From: Oegoconia quadripuncta
Lineage: Eukaryota; Arthropoda; Insecta; Lepidoptera; Autostichidae
Assembly (NCBI GenBank): GCA_949316235.1
Contig: OX438744.1
Coordinates: 26,647,578 to 26,711,577 of the forward strand
DNA: 64,000 nt
Direction of reading: 5' to 3'
Shown here: positions 53,959-64,000 of the stretch, piece by piece
Numbering within the stretch: the stretch's first letter is position 1
Layout of the letters: the number at the start of each line of letters is the position of its first letter
Translations under genes and position numbers: made by a program
The notes under the pieces: model-generated
The model's input: the letters and a program-made list of their open reading frames with translations, nothing else
What the model was told of the DNA's origin: nothing
Databases searched by the model: none

Positions 53959-55895
53959 ATGGCTCGCGGGCAGCAGAAGATCCAGTCGCAGGCAAAGGCG
54001 GCCGAGAAGCAATCGAAAATGAAGAAACAGCAGGGCCACAGTGCGACTGATCAAAAAAAAGCTGCCCAGAAAGCGCTCGTCCATGTGTGCGCTGTATGCA
54101 AGGTAAGTACCTAATTCCTTCTCAGTTGAGATTTCACTGAGTTATTCATTTTTAAAAATTTATCCAATCCTTTTTGAACAACTTCACTGATTGAGCGGAG
54201 AAACGGCTATATTGTTTATTTACAAAGAGTCTTATTCGTCCCTAAACATTTTTTTAACTCTCCATAATTTCGTTTTTAACCTAGTTATTAAATATATGGT
54301 AATAACTTACGAACTATCAGCACTTTTTCAAGGTTACACGCTAATGTACCTACGGCTCTCATTCACCAGAGTGAACATAATCCAGTCAGATGCCACATAC
54401 TATGAAGGACTAAGTAAAAGTTCCACCAAAATCATTTATAAATTAAATAAAAGGATTAGAAATATTATTTTAAAATAATTTTGATAAAACGTTAACGAAT
54501 AGGCTGATAGACACCCTATGCCTATATATGCCTGCTACATGCTAAAGGAAGTGAATTTTATACATGTTTGTTATAGTTATTTTTTAGGTTAATAATTTTT
54601 GTGATGATTAATTTAAAATATTTAACAATAGAAATTAAGGGAGAGTAAAGAGTTCATTGCTCATTATATTAATGTGAGATATATATTATTTCAGACAAAT
54701 AATAATATTTTATAGAATGTAAATTAAAACAAAATGTTTTTATTTCATAGAATAAAATTATCACTTGAGAATGTCACTCTTAAATTTAAATTTACTGCTC
54801 ATCCACAAAGCTGACTCCTCAGAAAAGAACGAGCAAGCAAACAACTGTTTTTAGACCTCTTAGTATAGACTGCCTTGGTGTTGGGTAAAAGACACACATG
54901 ATCGCCCACCACCATTGCAGACAACTTAGTAGATACTCTCCGCCTGCATAAGGTATGTTTTAACACACACAAATGCTTGTGACATCTTTATAGGTAATTA
55001 TAGTGTTAGAAAGGTATCCATCTTTTACTATGGAGTGAAGTATCTGGTCTGTAAGCCCTATTAGTAAATCTGTGCTATCAGTCTTAAACATTGTGAAAGT
55101 TATTGCCATTTATGTAAGGAGCTTATCATCATTGTTTGGAAACGGTGTACTAAGCTAAAAGGGGGTTATTATAGGTATTTTATTTCATTGTCTTGGAAAA
55201 ACGCAACAGCTATTTTACAAACTAAAAGCCAATTGGAAGTTTGCACTGTTAGGTGGTCTCTGGTTGACCGACTTAAAGCTGAATTAAAAACAAAAATTAT
55301 CACAAATAGAAGACATTCCCATGGGCAAAACATTTTTTTTTTAAATATAAATTTCTCAATGTAATTTATTTTACTCACGATACCTAAGAACCCTATTGTG
55401 CCCTAGTGCCCCTCTCCGACTAACTTTGTACAGCAGGTGAATCAGTTTTTTTCTTTTTTTATATACAAGAACTAGTTTTCCGCCCGCGGTTTCGCCTGCG
55501 TGGACTACTTTATCGCGGATATGTTTGTTTAACCCCCGGGAACTACACACTTCATCGGGATAAAAAATATCCTAAGTGTTAATCCAGGGTATATTCTACC
55601 TATATAATAATAATAAATAAGTTTATTAAATACATACGTACCTAATCCTGCTTATTGAAATATTTAGAAAACATTTACGTTGAAACAATTCTTGAAGTTT
55701 GAAGGATTCTGGAAAATCACTGTTGTTTCAATATTTTTGGATTTGATTGAAACTTGCCCACTTGGTAGTTGAAGGATTGATGGCAGTGTAGATTGTTTGT
55801 TGCAGGCCCAAATGCCCGACCCCAAGACATACAAGCAGCACTTCGAGAACAAGCATCCTAAGAACGACTTACCGGAGGATCTAAAGGCTATCTAA
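53959..55895 (+). CDS. ZNF706: Zinc finger protein 706 homologue
   Basis: A small protein of 77 residues (human 76), with a basic 4F5-type N-terminal segment and one C2H2 zinc finger. In vertebrates it acts as a nuclear regulator that represses KLF4; the insect role is not known to me. Exon 1 is 53959-54102 (48 codons, donor GTAAGT) and exon 2 is 55806-55895, both phase 0. The start 'MARGQQKIQSQAKAAEKQSK' and finger 'CAVCKAQMPDPKTYKQHF' followed by 'ENKHPK' match the family residue for residue over long stretches. The intron falls directly after the CxxCK of the finger. Unlike the other genes here its codons are not GC-biased. The intron contains a non-LTR 3' end and an interspersed repeat. 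Confidence 0.95.
54725..54850 (-). mobile_element. Element Z family, 3' end only
   Basis: The minus strand reads 'GCTTGCTCGTTCTTTTCTGA', 'GAGCAGTAAATTTAAATTTA' and 'AAGTGATAATTTTATTCTAT', matching the 3' UTR of element Z at 43710-43830. In the ZNF706 intron. Confidence 0.75.
55473..55605 (+). repeat. 'CCGCCCGCGG' interspersed repeat copy
   Basis: 'ACTAGTTTTCCGCCCGCGGT', 'TATCGCGGATATGTTTG', 'CCGGGAACTACACACTT' and 'CCAGGGTATATTCTACCTAT', the same order as the copy at 7984-8167. In the ZNF706 intron. Confidence 0.65.
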
Positions 55896-55922
55896 CACAA
55901 CACTTTATTTAGACGTAATATT

Positions 55923-55928
55923 AATAAA
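55923..55928 (+). terminator. Poly(A) signal AATAAA for ZNF706
   Basis: Canonical hexamer 27 bp after the TAA stop, with further A/T-rich sequence after it. A very short 3' UTR would result unless a later signal is used. Confidence 0.55.
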
Positions 55929-55929
55929 C

Positions 55930-57368
55930 TTAATTAAAGAATAAGAATTGTATAAAGGTCAATTTTCTTAGGGTGTTAAAGTGCATTTATAAACTTCATG
56001 ACCAATGACGACGACGACGAATGACGACTCTCAGAGCCATTAAAATGAGCTAAAACAATCAAGTCAATCTGAAAGATTTCAACTCTGTAAATGAACAATA
56101 ACATTGTTTGATCAAAACAACAATGAAATCTTTGCCACATTTAAAAAGCACAGCCAGGTGTCGGTTGATTTAAACGAACATTAGTATTATTTATAATCTG
56201 ACTTCCTATTACAGAAGGTTGAGATTTTTGGAGATTGGTTGATACACTCAACGAAAATTAATAAATGTTTTATTTTCTTTGATAACTATTGACAATTTCC
56301 TTGTTTTATGGTTTCACATTCGTAGGGTCCACACGATATACAAAAACAATGAATTTTCCTCTTTACTTGTAACAGGAGACCTTCCCTTTCATACAGAGCA
56401 CTCTCACCACGCATGCATCATTATCCTCGTCAGTTATATAAAAAAAACACCTGTGCATCCTCTTCTTAAATCCCGAGGCTGTAGCGTTCTCAATCAGGTC
56501 AGGTCAGCGTCAGGTGGGCTATTCAACCGAGATCCAGAACACAATATATGTATGTATTGTGTGTCTAGAACGACGCATGTCAGCTACATAATTTTATCTA
56601 TAGGTAAGCACGAGTTTTTCCATATGATTTCTAAAATTAACCGAATAGAGTGGAACACAAATTGAGACAATAAATGGGTAGCAAGAGAGCACACTGACGG
56701 GGCTGGGACGTCATTGTGGAAGAGGAGTCAAACATCATGCGAGTAGAGTAGTAGGGTTGCGTGTTAGATTTTATATTGTAGGTGTAATTTAATTAAGATA
56801 AAACTCTTCTAAGTAATAAGTTATACATTAATCCACATTCCATGGCAAGTCAGTGAAGTACTTCGAACTAACAAGATAATTTTGATCCGCGCCGGTCGCG
56901 TCGGTACGGGTTTATCGATCGATCGATCAATTAATTTATCTATGTAAAGTAGGTACCTACTGGTGGTCATTTTAGTTACGTGTACAAAAAGAACTGTCAT
57001 AAATGCATGAATAATAATTTAAAAACCCGACTATGCAGTCGGCAATACCACGGCGGCGGCGCGGCGGCGTGGCGCCCGCACAATAATATGTTATTGTGCT
57101 GTGCGGGCGCCGCCCGGGCGCTGTTGTATTTTAACCACAATTTTTTTTAAAGAAAATTAGATAAATTAAACTCTTTGCGCGCGGACAGGGACACTGCACC
57201 AACACAATAGACGTGCTAACATCGAGAAGCGGGTTGTGTAATATTTAGGGTTCCGTGATACCTTAAAGGATCACTTTGTGTAGCCACACTTCGAGCATAG
57301 TCGGCAAAGGCAGGTTGCCGTGTGGGTCAGAAAGACGGGTGTATTGTTTCAGAAATGATGGTGTTATA
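55930..57368. other. Intergenic, no gene recognised
   Basis: Mostly AT-rich. Contains (ATCG)n near 56915-56932 and a GC-rich hairpin at 57071-57111 ('GGCGCCCGCACAATAA' with its inverse carrying a 5-nt bulge). An open stretch at 56279-56665 shows no family signature. Confidence 0.45.
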
Positions 57369-59030
57369 CAATGTGTCCCGGAGAGAAGTGACCAGCGGGC
57401 GTAGTTTGAAAATTTATACAAAATTATCGATAAATCATTTAAATTTAGAGACCTAACTGCTTTTGTTTTTTAAAAATTGTTAATCCTTTTTTTTTAATAG
57501 ACATGTCTGACCTTCTGCACTATTTTAGTCATAATTTCTTTGTTTTTACGTCTTTCCCAATTCTTTTTTTTTTAATTCAGTGCTGTTATTATTATTCATC
57601 AAATTAAGTTATGAAAATTATCCCAAAACAAATAAATAATTTATTAAAAAAGAAATAAACTTAAAATTCGACCAACAAAACTGTATTTCTTTAAGTTTAA
57701 AAATAAAAAAACGAAAAATGTCCCTATAACATCATGTTTTTTTTTAATTATTATGATACTACATGATATTCTCTAAAATATCCTCGAACAATGTTTTATG
57801 TTATTTCAAATAAATGTGAACGTACGAGACATTGTAATTGACCTTTTATGCTCCAGTAACTAGATAGAGATAAGTTTAAAAAAATGAAAGTAATGTTTTA
57901 AGCAGTTTATTTGCACATTTAAGTGTTTTGTTATTACAATGAATCATTTTGATTTTAACATGATAGTTTAATAATAAATAAAAGATACTTAATTTGTTAA
58001 AATGGTTGTTTATTAAGAAAAATCAGGTAATTAATTAATTATGTTTTCAAAATGACCGCCGTCAGCGGTTATGCAGGCCAGGCCAATGAACATTATCCAA
58101 GATGGATTGGCAGAGGCGGTCCAGTAGCATGGCCCCCGAGGTCACCAGACTTGACGCCTCTTGATTATTATTTCTGGGGCTACATGAAGCAAAAAGTTTA
58201 TGCTGTGCCAATAATTTCAAGAGACCAGCTGAAACAGAGAATCGATGCTGCTGCCGCAGAAATAGCGCAGAATCATGCAGAAATAAGGCGAACTACACTA
58301 AGGATGTCATTTAGGGCCCTGGCCTGCATAACCGCTGACGGCGGTCATTTTGAAAACATAATTAATTAATTACCTGATTTTTCTTAATAAACAACCATTT
58401 TAACAAATTAAGTATCTTTTATTTATTATTAAACTATCATGTTAAAATCAAAATGATTCATTGTAATAACAAAACACTTAAATGTGCAAATAAACTGCTT
58501 AAAACATTACTTTCATTTTTTTAAACTTATCTCTATCTAGTTACTGGAGCATAAAAGGTCAATTTCAATGTCTCGTACGTTCACATTTATTTGAAATAAC
58601 TAAAAACATTGTTCGAGGATATTTTAGAGAATATCATGTAGTATCATAATAATTAAAAAAAAACATGATGTTATAGGGACATTTTTCGTTTTTTTATTTT
58701 TAAACTTAAAGAAATACAGTTTTGTTGGTCGAATTTTAAGTTTATTTCTTTTTTAATAAATTATTTATTTGTTTTGGGATAATTTTCATAACTTAATTTG
58801 ATGAATAATAATAACAGCACTGAATTAAAAAAAAAGAATTGGGAAAGACGTAAAAACAAAGAAATTATGACTAAAATAGTGCAGAAGGTCAGAGATGTCT
58901 ATTAAAAAAAAAGGATTAACAATTTTTAAAAAACAAAAGCAGTTAGGTCTCTAAATTTAAATGATTTATCGATAATTTTGTATAAATTTTCAAACTACGC
59001 CCGCTGGTCACTTCTCTCCGGGACACATTG
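57369..59030. mobile_element. Mariner-type element with ~713-bp terminal inverted repeats
   Basis: The ends are CAATGTGTCCCGGAGAG and its inverse, flanked by TA (57367-57368 and 59031-59032). The left arm 57369-58082 and right arm 58318-59030 are inverted copies with few differences, leaving only 235 unique bp in the middle. The right arm contains the natural 3' end of a transposase gene, so the left arm is an inverted copy of the 3' half of the parent element. It looks non-autonomous. Confidence 0.88.
58052..58369 (+). pseudogene. Mariner transposase C-terminal fragment within the palindrome
   Basis: Encodes 'HYPRWIGRGGPVAWPPRSPD' followed by 'LTPLDYYFWGYMKQKVYAVP', the third catalytic Asp region of Tc1/mariner (DDE) transposases, and a complete C-terminus ending 'ADGGHFENIIN'. 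The first 11 residues of this open stretch come from the inverted left arm and are not transposase sequence. The N-terminal DNA-binding domain and the first two catalytic Asp residues are absent. Confidence 0.82.
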
Positions 59031-59565
59031 TATACGACAGAAAAGTACCTACAATGTACTAGTATGTATCTACCTTTAATGAAGGTCAATGTACGAAAAC
59101 TTAATCCGGCGAAATGAGAATCCGTGGAATCCGTCCTTTTGGGAATCCGACCAAGTGGGAATAAATGTTATTTCGCACTATTGTCGTCTATTTTATCTGT
59201 AGTAGGTATCCACTACATAAAAGTTTTGTTCTCGATGGATCTGGCCGAATCTGCTGATTGTGGTGAGCTCGGCACATCATACTTTATGGGATTGGAGTAA
59301 GCAGCGCGAACTCATGCTCCGGCAACCTAAATTCACTGGACTATTACTGTCACGGCAGCCTTCCATTTGCCAAGGGGAAGTGGGGAAACCTGTTTTCTTA
59401 CTACATACCCTATTTCTTTGCTTAAATTAGTGTGAGGTCTTTTAGGAGTTAGAGTGTAGAACAAGTGTCGAGGCGGGATAGCAAATAAAAACATTGAAAC
59501 TTTTTATTTATATGTTAGTTCTTGACGTACAGAAATCTTATTTTACTAATAAGACAGTCATAAAT
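59031..59565. other. Intergenic, nothing recognised
   Basis: AT-rich spacer between the palindromic mariner element and the SINE at 59566. No ORF or repeat recognised. Confidence 0.45.
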
Positions 59566-60125
59566 TTTATGCACAACGGGTTAGCTCTTGACCTGAATCA
59601 CAACTGATGTTAAGAGAAGATGAGGCCGAACATAGAAGCGTACTATCCGGAAACATCATCTTATTTAGGGAACTGGTTATCTTCTATTCTATCTCTGACA
59701 ACCGGAACACAACAATGCTTAACATTGCTGTTTGGCGGCAGATTTAGATAAGATGGTGGTAGATAACCAGGCGGACATGTAAAATGCTCTACCACCAACC
59801 AAACCGAGTACAGCTCTTGACCTGAATCACAACTGATGTTAAGAGAAGATGAGGCCGAACATAGAAGCGTACTATCCGGAAACATCATCTTATTTAGGGA
59901 ACTGGTTATCTTCTATTCTATCTCTGACAACCGGAACACAACAATGCTTAACATTGCTGTTTGGCGGCAGATTTAGATAAGATGGTGGTAGATAACCAGG
60001 CGGACATGTAAAATGCTCTACCACCAACCAAACCGAGTACTAAACACGTAGCTACCTCGCTGGGGGTCGAACCCGGATCCTCCGAATCGTAAACCCTATG
60101 TTGTTTACATTGAGCCACGGAGGTG
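59566..60125 (-). mobile_element. SINE family B with an internal 229-bp tandem duplication
   Basis: On the minus strand the tRNA head ('CTCCGTGGCTCAATGTAAAC', 'GGGTTCGACCCCCAGC') is followed by the body once at 60040-59812 and again at 59811-59583, apparently without a single difference. The tail ends at 'CCCGTTGTGCATAAA'. Confidence 0.88.
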
Positions 60126-60632
60126 GTCAAAAATATATACATAAGGTACATAATGTAGTCACATAAGACAGCTACAATCACTGTACTGATAGTTGTAACC
60201 ACCACTGTAATGATGGCTACATTCACTGTTACTCCAGTAAGAATACGCTTTTAACTTCCTATCATTTTAAGGGCCGTGATTTTTTTGCAAATGGATAGAG
60301 TACCTGCCAGTGATAGAATAAAAATGCTTTCTAACAAATCGGTAGTTTGCTTTAGATAAAGTATAGCTATATTTAGTAATAAAGCATAGACTATGTGACT
60401 AAAATTACAACTGTGAATTCCATTGCGTCCGAGAATGTACTTAGAACTCCTGTAACAATTTTCAAAAATATCGATCAATAATTTCTTTATATTTATGGAA
60501 AAATTCATCGAAGGCAAATATCACGACTCAATAAACTAATTTTAGAAAATATATAGAAGCCATTGATTAATTTTCAGAAAAATGTGCATGTTCTAAAAAA
60601 TTAAGTTCATAGTGGTAACTTTATTTTTTTTT

Positions 60633-60840
60633 TATGCACAACGGGTTAGCACTTGACCTCAATCACACCTGATGTTAAGTGAAGATGAGGCTGAAGGGTG
60701 GTAGTACTGTAGTAGTAGTAAGCGTACTGACCCGGAAACCCCATCTTATTTGGGGGACTGCCTATCTTATCTCTGACAACCGAAACACAACAATGCTATT
60801 AACATTGCTGTTTGGCGGCAGATTTAGATAAGATGTTGTA
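60633..60840 (-). mobile_element. SINE family B, head-truncated
   Basis: 'TTATGCACAACGGGTTAGCA' to 'GGCGGCAGATTTAGATAAGA', with a local (GTA)n expansion near 60700-60720. The tRNA head is missing. Confidence 0.75.
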
Positions 60841-60879
60841 GGTTTTATTACTAAATACCTATACTTTACCTAAAGCAAC

Positions 60880-61368
60880 CTACTGTTGGGTACTCTATGA
60901 CCCTTCTTCAAAAAATTAGGAACTTTGAGATTATAGGAAGTTACACCTCAAAAAATGCGTATTTTTACTGGACCAATGATCGTATTATATTCTATTGCTA
61001 TCAGATTCGTATTTGGCTTACGCAAGTATGACCATGTTTCTGAATACAGGGCTCAACTCAAATGGCTCACAATCCGGCGTCGCAAGGATTTGCATATAGT
61101 TTCTCTTCTCTATTCAGTGTTGTTCGATCCAAGGACACCTTTCTATCTCAAAAATTGGTTCAAATTACTTTCCGCTTCTCATAATCGCCCTTTCCGTTCT
61201 TCCGAAAATCTTCGTCTCTACGTCCCTCCTAACTTAACAAAATTCTATAGCCAGTCCTTCAGACTGCAAGCCACTCGTCTGTGGAACTCTTTGCCGGAAT
61301 CTATTAGGAAAGCTCAATCATTAAATATTTTTAAATGTCAAGTCAAAAACCACTACTTAGGTCTCTGA
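60880..61368 (+). pseudogene. Jockey/CR1-type RT C-terminal fragment
   Basis: Encodes 'IRFVFGLRKYDHVSEYRAQL', 'WLTIRRRKDLHIVSLLYSVL' and 'FRLQATRLWNSLPESIRKAQ', ending at TGA 61366-61368. This is the end of an RT related to, but not the same as, elements Y and Z. Only about 137 codons are present. Confidence 0.75.
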
Positions 61369-61451
61369 ATTTTTTCTTTTCGTTGACTCCCGCCTCGTGA
61401 ACATTAGTTGACTATCTATAAGTGCTTCTAGTGATTGTGTTTTATACTATA

Positions 61452-62515
61452 CAGTGTGGAAAGATAAGTCGGGCCCTGGAGGGAAACTACCTTAAATCCT
61501 TAAGCTGGCTCATTTTACTTAAAAGAGACATTCCTTTATTTTTAAAAAGAAACAAAACTGCATTCAAACATTTTCTAAAACTCGCTTGCCTCGCCCGGGA
61601 CTCGAACCCACTAAAATTAAAAAAACAAACACTCCCTATTTTATTATACTAATCGATAGTATTATTATTCAGGATAAAATTTCCCTAAGAAACATTTGGT
61701 CTTAAAAATAAAAATGATCGTTATATCTAACATTAACTTTATTTTACTATCAATTTGTTACACTTAAATTATTTAACTGATAAATTGTTCGAAATGAGCC
61801 CCCTCGTTCTGGCTACACAAAATTAGTCGCCGTTGAAATTCATTTCTTGTAGCCTACAGCAAAGTGTTGTGGTGTATGCTCCTAATAACATTTTCAACCG
61901 CAACCCTTAACTCTTGAACGGTTTCACAGCAAGTTTCATAAATAACATTTTTACATGACCCCATAAAAAGAAGTCCATGGGCGTCAGGTCTGGACTCCTT
62001 GCAGGCCATCTAATCGTCCCGTTTGTACCTATCCAGACCGAGAAATTTTCACTGAGGTAAGCCCAAATGTGCATAGAGGTATTACTACCATTAAAACGAT
62101 TTTCTTACCGAAGATTTCAACAAGGTACTTAGCGATAAATTAGCTAGCGTGTACTTCATACGAAGTCTTTGAATGTTGGAGAGATAAGAGAACTGTTACG
62201 TGTATTTTACTTGTTGGAAGTGAACAGTAAGTAGGTACTAGATGTTCACTTTCCAGAGTAAGACCAAATGTTTGTTAGAGAAATTTTATTCCGAATAATA
62301 ATACTATCGATTAGTATAATAAAATAGGCAGGGTTTGTTTTTTTTTTTCATTTTAGTTGGTTCGAGTCCCGGGCGAGGCAAGCTAGTTTTAGAAAATCTT
62401 TCAATACAGTTTTGTTTCTTTTTAAAAATAAAGGAATGTCTCCTTTAAGTAAAATGAGCCATCTTAAGGATTTAAGGTAGTTTCCCTCCAGGGCCCGACT
62501 TATCTTTCCACACTG
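61452..62515. mobile_element. Mariner-type element with ~255-bp terminal inverted repeats and decayed transposase
   Basis: The ends are CAGTGTGGAAAGATAAGTCG and its inverse, with TA on both sides (61450-61451 and 62516-62517). Arms 61452-61706 and 62261-62515 match with scattered indels. The minus strand of the core (about 62040-61790) encodes 'RWPARSPDLTPMDFFLW' and 'ELRVAVENVIRSI' before a stop, the C-terminal DDE part of a mariner transposase. 5' coding part missing. Confidence 0.8.
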
Positions 62516-62534
62516 TATATTAAGTATTTCTACA

Positions 62535-62540
<6 letters not shown>

Positions 62541-62613
<73 letters not shown>
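62541..62613. repeat. (TA)n microsatellite
   Basis: About 36 TA units without interruption, followed by ATTT and TATG variants. Confidence 0.95.
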
Positions 62614-62619
<6 letters not shown>

Positions 62620-62689
62620 TTATTTATTTATGTATATATTTATATGTATTATGTATATATTTATATAATTAAGTCAATTAATATGATAT

Positions 62690-62875
62690 TATTATTATAT
62701 TTATGCATGCACCCTACCTGTTTTTCTACCTACAAATGTCCCGTAGCTGTGGGTTGTCTGGAAGAGATCGCTTTTAGTGATAAGACCGCCTAATTGTGTT
62801 CTATTGTTATCATCAAAATTATTGTAAATTATTTTGCGCAATAAAGAGTATTTGTATTGTATTGTATTATAACAA
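62690..62875 (+). mobile_element. Non-LTR 3' UTR tail
   Basis: 'TGTCTGGAAGAGATCGCTTT', 'AGTGATAAGACCGCC' and (TTGTA)n at the end. Same family of tail as 23395-23530; no coding part. Confidence 0.55.
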
Positions 62876-63542
62876 TTTGCGTATTACCTACTGCACAACT
62901 TTAAATTATCTACTCGTAGTAATTTCGAAATGTGCTGTAGGGCACGCTCAAAATGGTTTACCTAAAGTTTTAGTACTTTGTCGTTTTCGAGTCATTGTAC
63001 TTTCTCATTAAATGGAACCGGTTTTGCCTATTTTGGAAGTAGATACAGGTGCGACTAACATCATAATCATTAAAAAAATCTCATTACCTACCTAGGTACA
63101 AATGTAGCGTTTTTTATACTTCCATAACGACTGACCTTGACCTCAATCACATCTGATTATTTATTTTTATTTTATTTTATTGAGCCCATTTGGCGTAAAA
63201 GTCGTGACATTGTGGTTGTACATACATTCACGACCTTTTTCTTATGTGAGATGGTCAGAGAAATCCCAAACATGAGAGTTTGGGTGTTCCAAACATAAAA
63301 AATGCTTTAACAACATTCACGGTTCACTTTGGTTGATATAGAGAAATACAGATGTGACAGGGGGTCGGCACATGCAAGTGTATAGATGTCTTTTATTAGA
63401 AAGTTCTTTAGTCGCACGGGAGGAGACGGGTCGGAACACTACAAGCACACGACACTAATGCAGGAGTAAAAGCTCAATTCTTACTCCCGTAGCATCAATG
63501 TGTAATAAATAATGATAGGATAATGTTTTAATTATGAATTAA
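62876..63542. other. Intergenic, nothing firm
   Basis: A 30-bp piece of SINE B ('GACCTTGACCTCAATCACAT') lies at about 63130-63158. The rest is unrecognised and includes the 3' flank of the gene at the right edge. Confidence 0.4.
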
Positions 63543-63548
63543 GTTTAT
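63543..63548 (-). terminator. Candidate poly(A) signal for the right-edge gene
   Basis: AATAAA on the minus strand about 250 bp downstream of the TGA stop at 63796-63798. Confidence 0.4.
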
Positions 63549-63795
63549 TGTATCACATTTAGAAACTCAGCCATGACATTATTGCAAAAACTTACTACTA
63601 CTTGTACATATTCAGGCGTGTATTCAATCATTTTTTTTTTTTCGAAGACTGCAAAAATTACTTCGGAACATCGAACTCCACAGAAGCGTCAGAACGGTTC
63701 CACGGGATTGAAAATAAAAAGCAGGCAACGAGGCGGTCCTCGTCGCCGCTCGGGCGCGGCCGCGAGCGCGAGCGCAGACGACGTCGCTCGGCCGC

Positions 63796-64000
63796 TCACA
63801 TCTTCTCGTAGGTCTCCTCGTGTCCGCAGTCGGCGCAGGCGCGCGCGAACACGTCTCCCCCCCCGGCCAGCGCGCGCTCGGCGCCCCAGCGGTGCTCGTG
63901 CGGCGCGCGCTCGCGCACGAACAGGCCGGCGCGCACGTCGCGCCGCAGCGCGCGCACGCGCCGCTCGGCCGCGCGCTGCCGCCCCTCCTCGCGCCGCCCC
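63796..64000 (-). CDS. C-terminal exon of an unidentified protein (partial)
   Basis: The minus strand is open from the window edge to TGA at 63798-63796, 67 residues plus one base. It begins Arg/Glu-rich ('REEGRQRAAERRVRALRR', probably helical), then 'LFVRERAPHEHRWGAERALA' and ends 'DVFARACADCGHEETYEKM'. The HEH...CADCGHEE pattern could bind a metal through a CxxC-like pair and His residues, but I do not recognise the family. GC content is extreme, like the exons of ACADVL and MCAT, which supports a real host exon. Where the exon begins is not visible. Confidence 0.65.
   Translation of the reverse strand, partial: GRREEGRQRAAERRVRALRRDVRAGLFVRERAPHEHRWGAERALAGGGDVFARACADCGHEETYEKM

Noticed and set aside
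56279..56665. 128-codon plus-strand ORF
   Set aside because: No similarity that I recognise, and no promoter or splice context; probably chance.
58052..58084. N-terminal start of the mariner open frame as a real transposase start
   Set aside because: These codons are the inverse of the 3' arm. The transposase sequence begins only in the 235-bp core, so the ATG is accidental.
60050..60125. tRNA-like head on the minus strand
   Set aside because: Head of SINE family B, found with the same body at 10373, 31119 and 32365.

Overview
The window is a piece of an insect nuclear genome, most probably a moth or butterfly. The evidence is intron-rich genes with GT-AG junctions, GC-rich exons set in AT-rich introns, tRNA-headed SINEs, an RTE tail ending in a 'ggaggccTttGTCCAGCAG' motif, and a repeat family beginning 'CCGCCCGCGG'. 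The family names come from what I know of each family; no database search was run.

Host genes, left to right: LCMT1 (minus, first two coding exons only, 5767-6394); AAGAB/p34 (plus, 4 exons, 7361-11672), divergent from LCMT1; an ABHD1/ABHD3-type alpha/beta hydrolase (minus, 6 exons, 15777-19922); ACADVL, very-long-chain acyl-CoA dehydrogenase (plus, 9 exons, 21294-29317), divergent from the hydrolase; MCAT, mitochondrial malonyl-CoA:ACP transacylase (minus, 3 exons, 34309-38201); a ZNF706-type small zinc-finger protein (plus, 2 exons, 53959-55895); and the last exon of an unidentified protein running off the right edge (minus, 63796-64000). For all genes judged complete the exons join in phase and give proteins close in length to the human family members. 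Three neighbours act in lipid metabolism (phospholipid hydrolase, mitochondrial beta-oxidation, mitochondrial fatty-acid synthesis). Whether that has functional meaning is not shown by the sequence.

Most of the rest is mobile DNA. Positions 1-5200 hold a LOA-like non-LTR element with intact ORFs inserted into a Jockey-like element. Positions 38.8-48.2 kb hold a five-level nest: a SINE split by a Gypsy-like LTR element, whose 5' LTR is split by a 5'-truncated non-LTR element and by a Harbinger-like element. A second Harbinger-like copy splits that non-LTR element and is itself split by another non-LTR element. Positions 48.8-52.4 kb hold a non-LTR element with an intact 1061-codon ORF. Positions 57.4-59.0 and 61.5-62.5 kb hold two mariner-type elements with very long terminal inverted repeats (about 713 and 255 bp). 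Two hAT-like elements (13.4-14.7 and 30.0-30.9 kb) have recognisable 8-bp target duplications. Several small fold-back MITEs and many SINE copies fill introns and gaps. I found no rRNA, CRISPR or genuine tRNA genes, and no gene system that I can call new. The most unusual structures are the nested block, the giant-palindrome mariner, and the tandem copy of the last ACADVL codons just after its stop.
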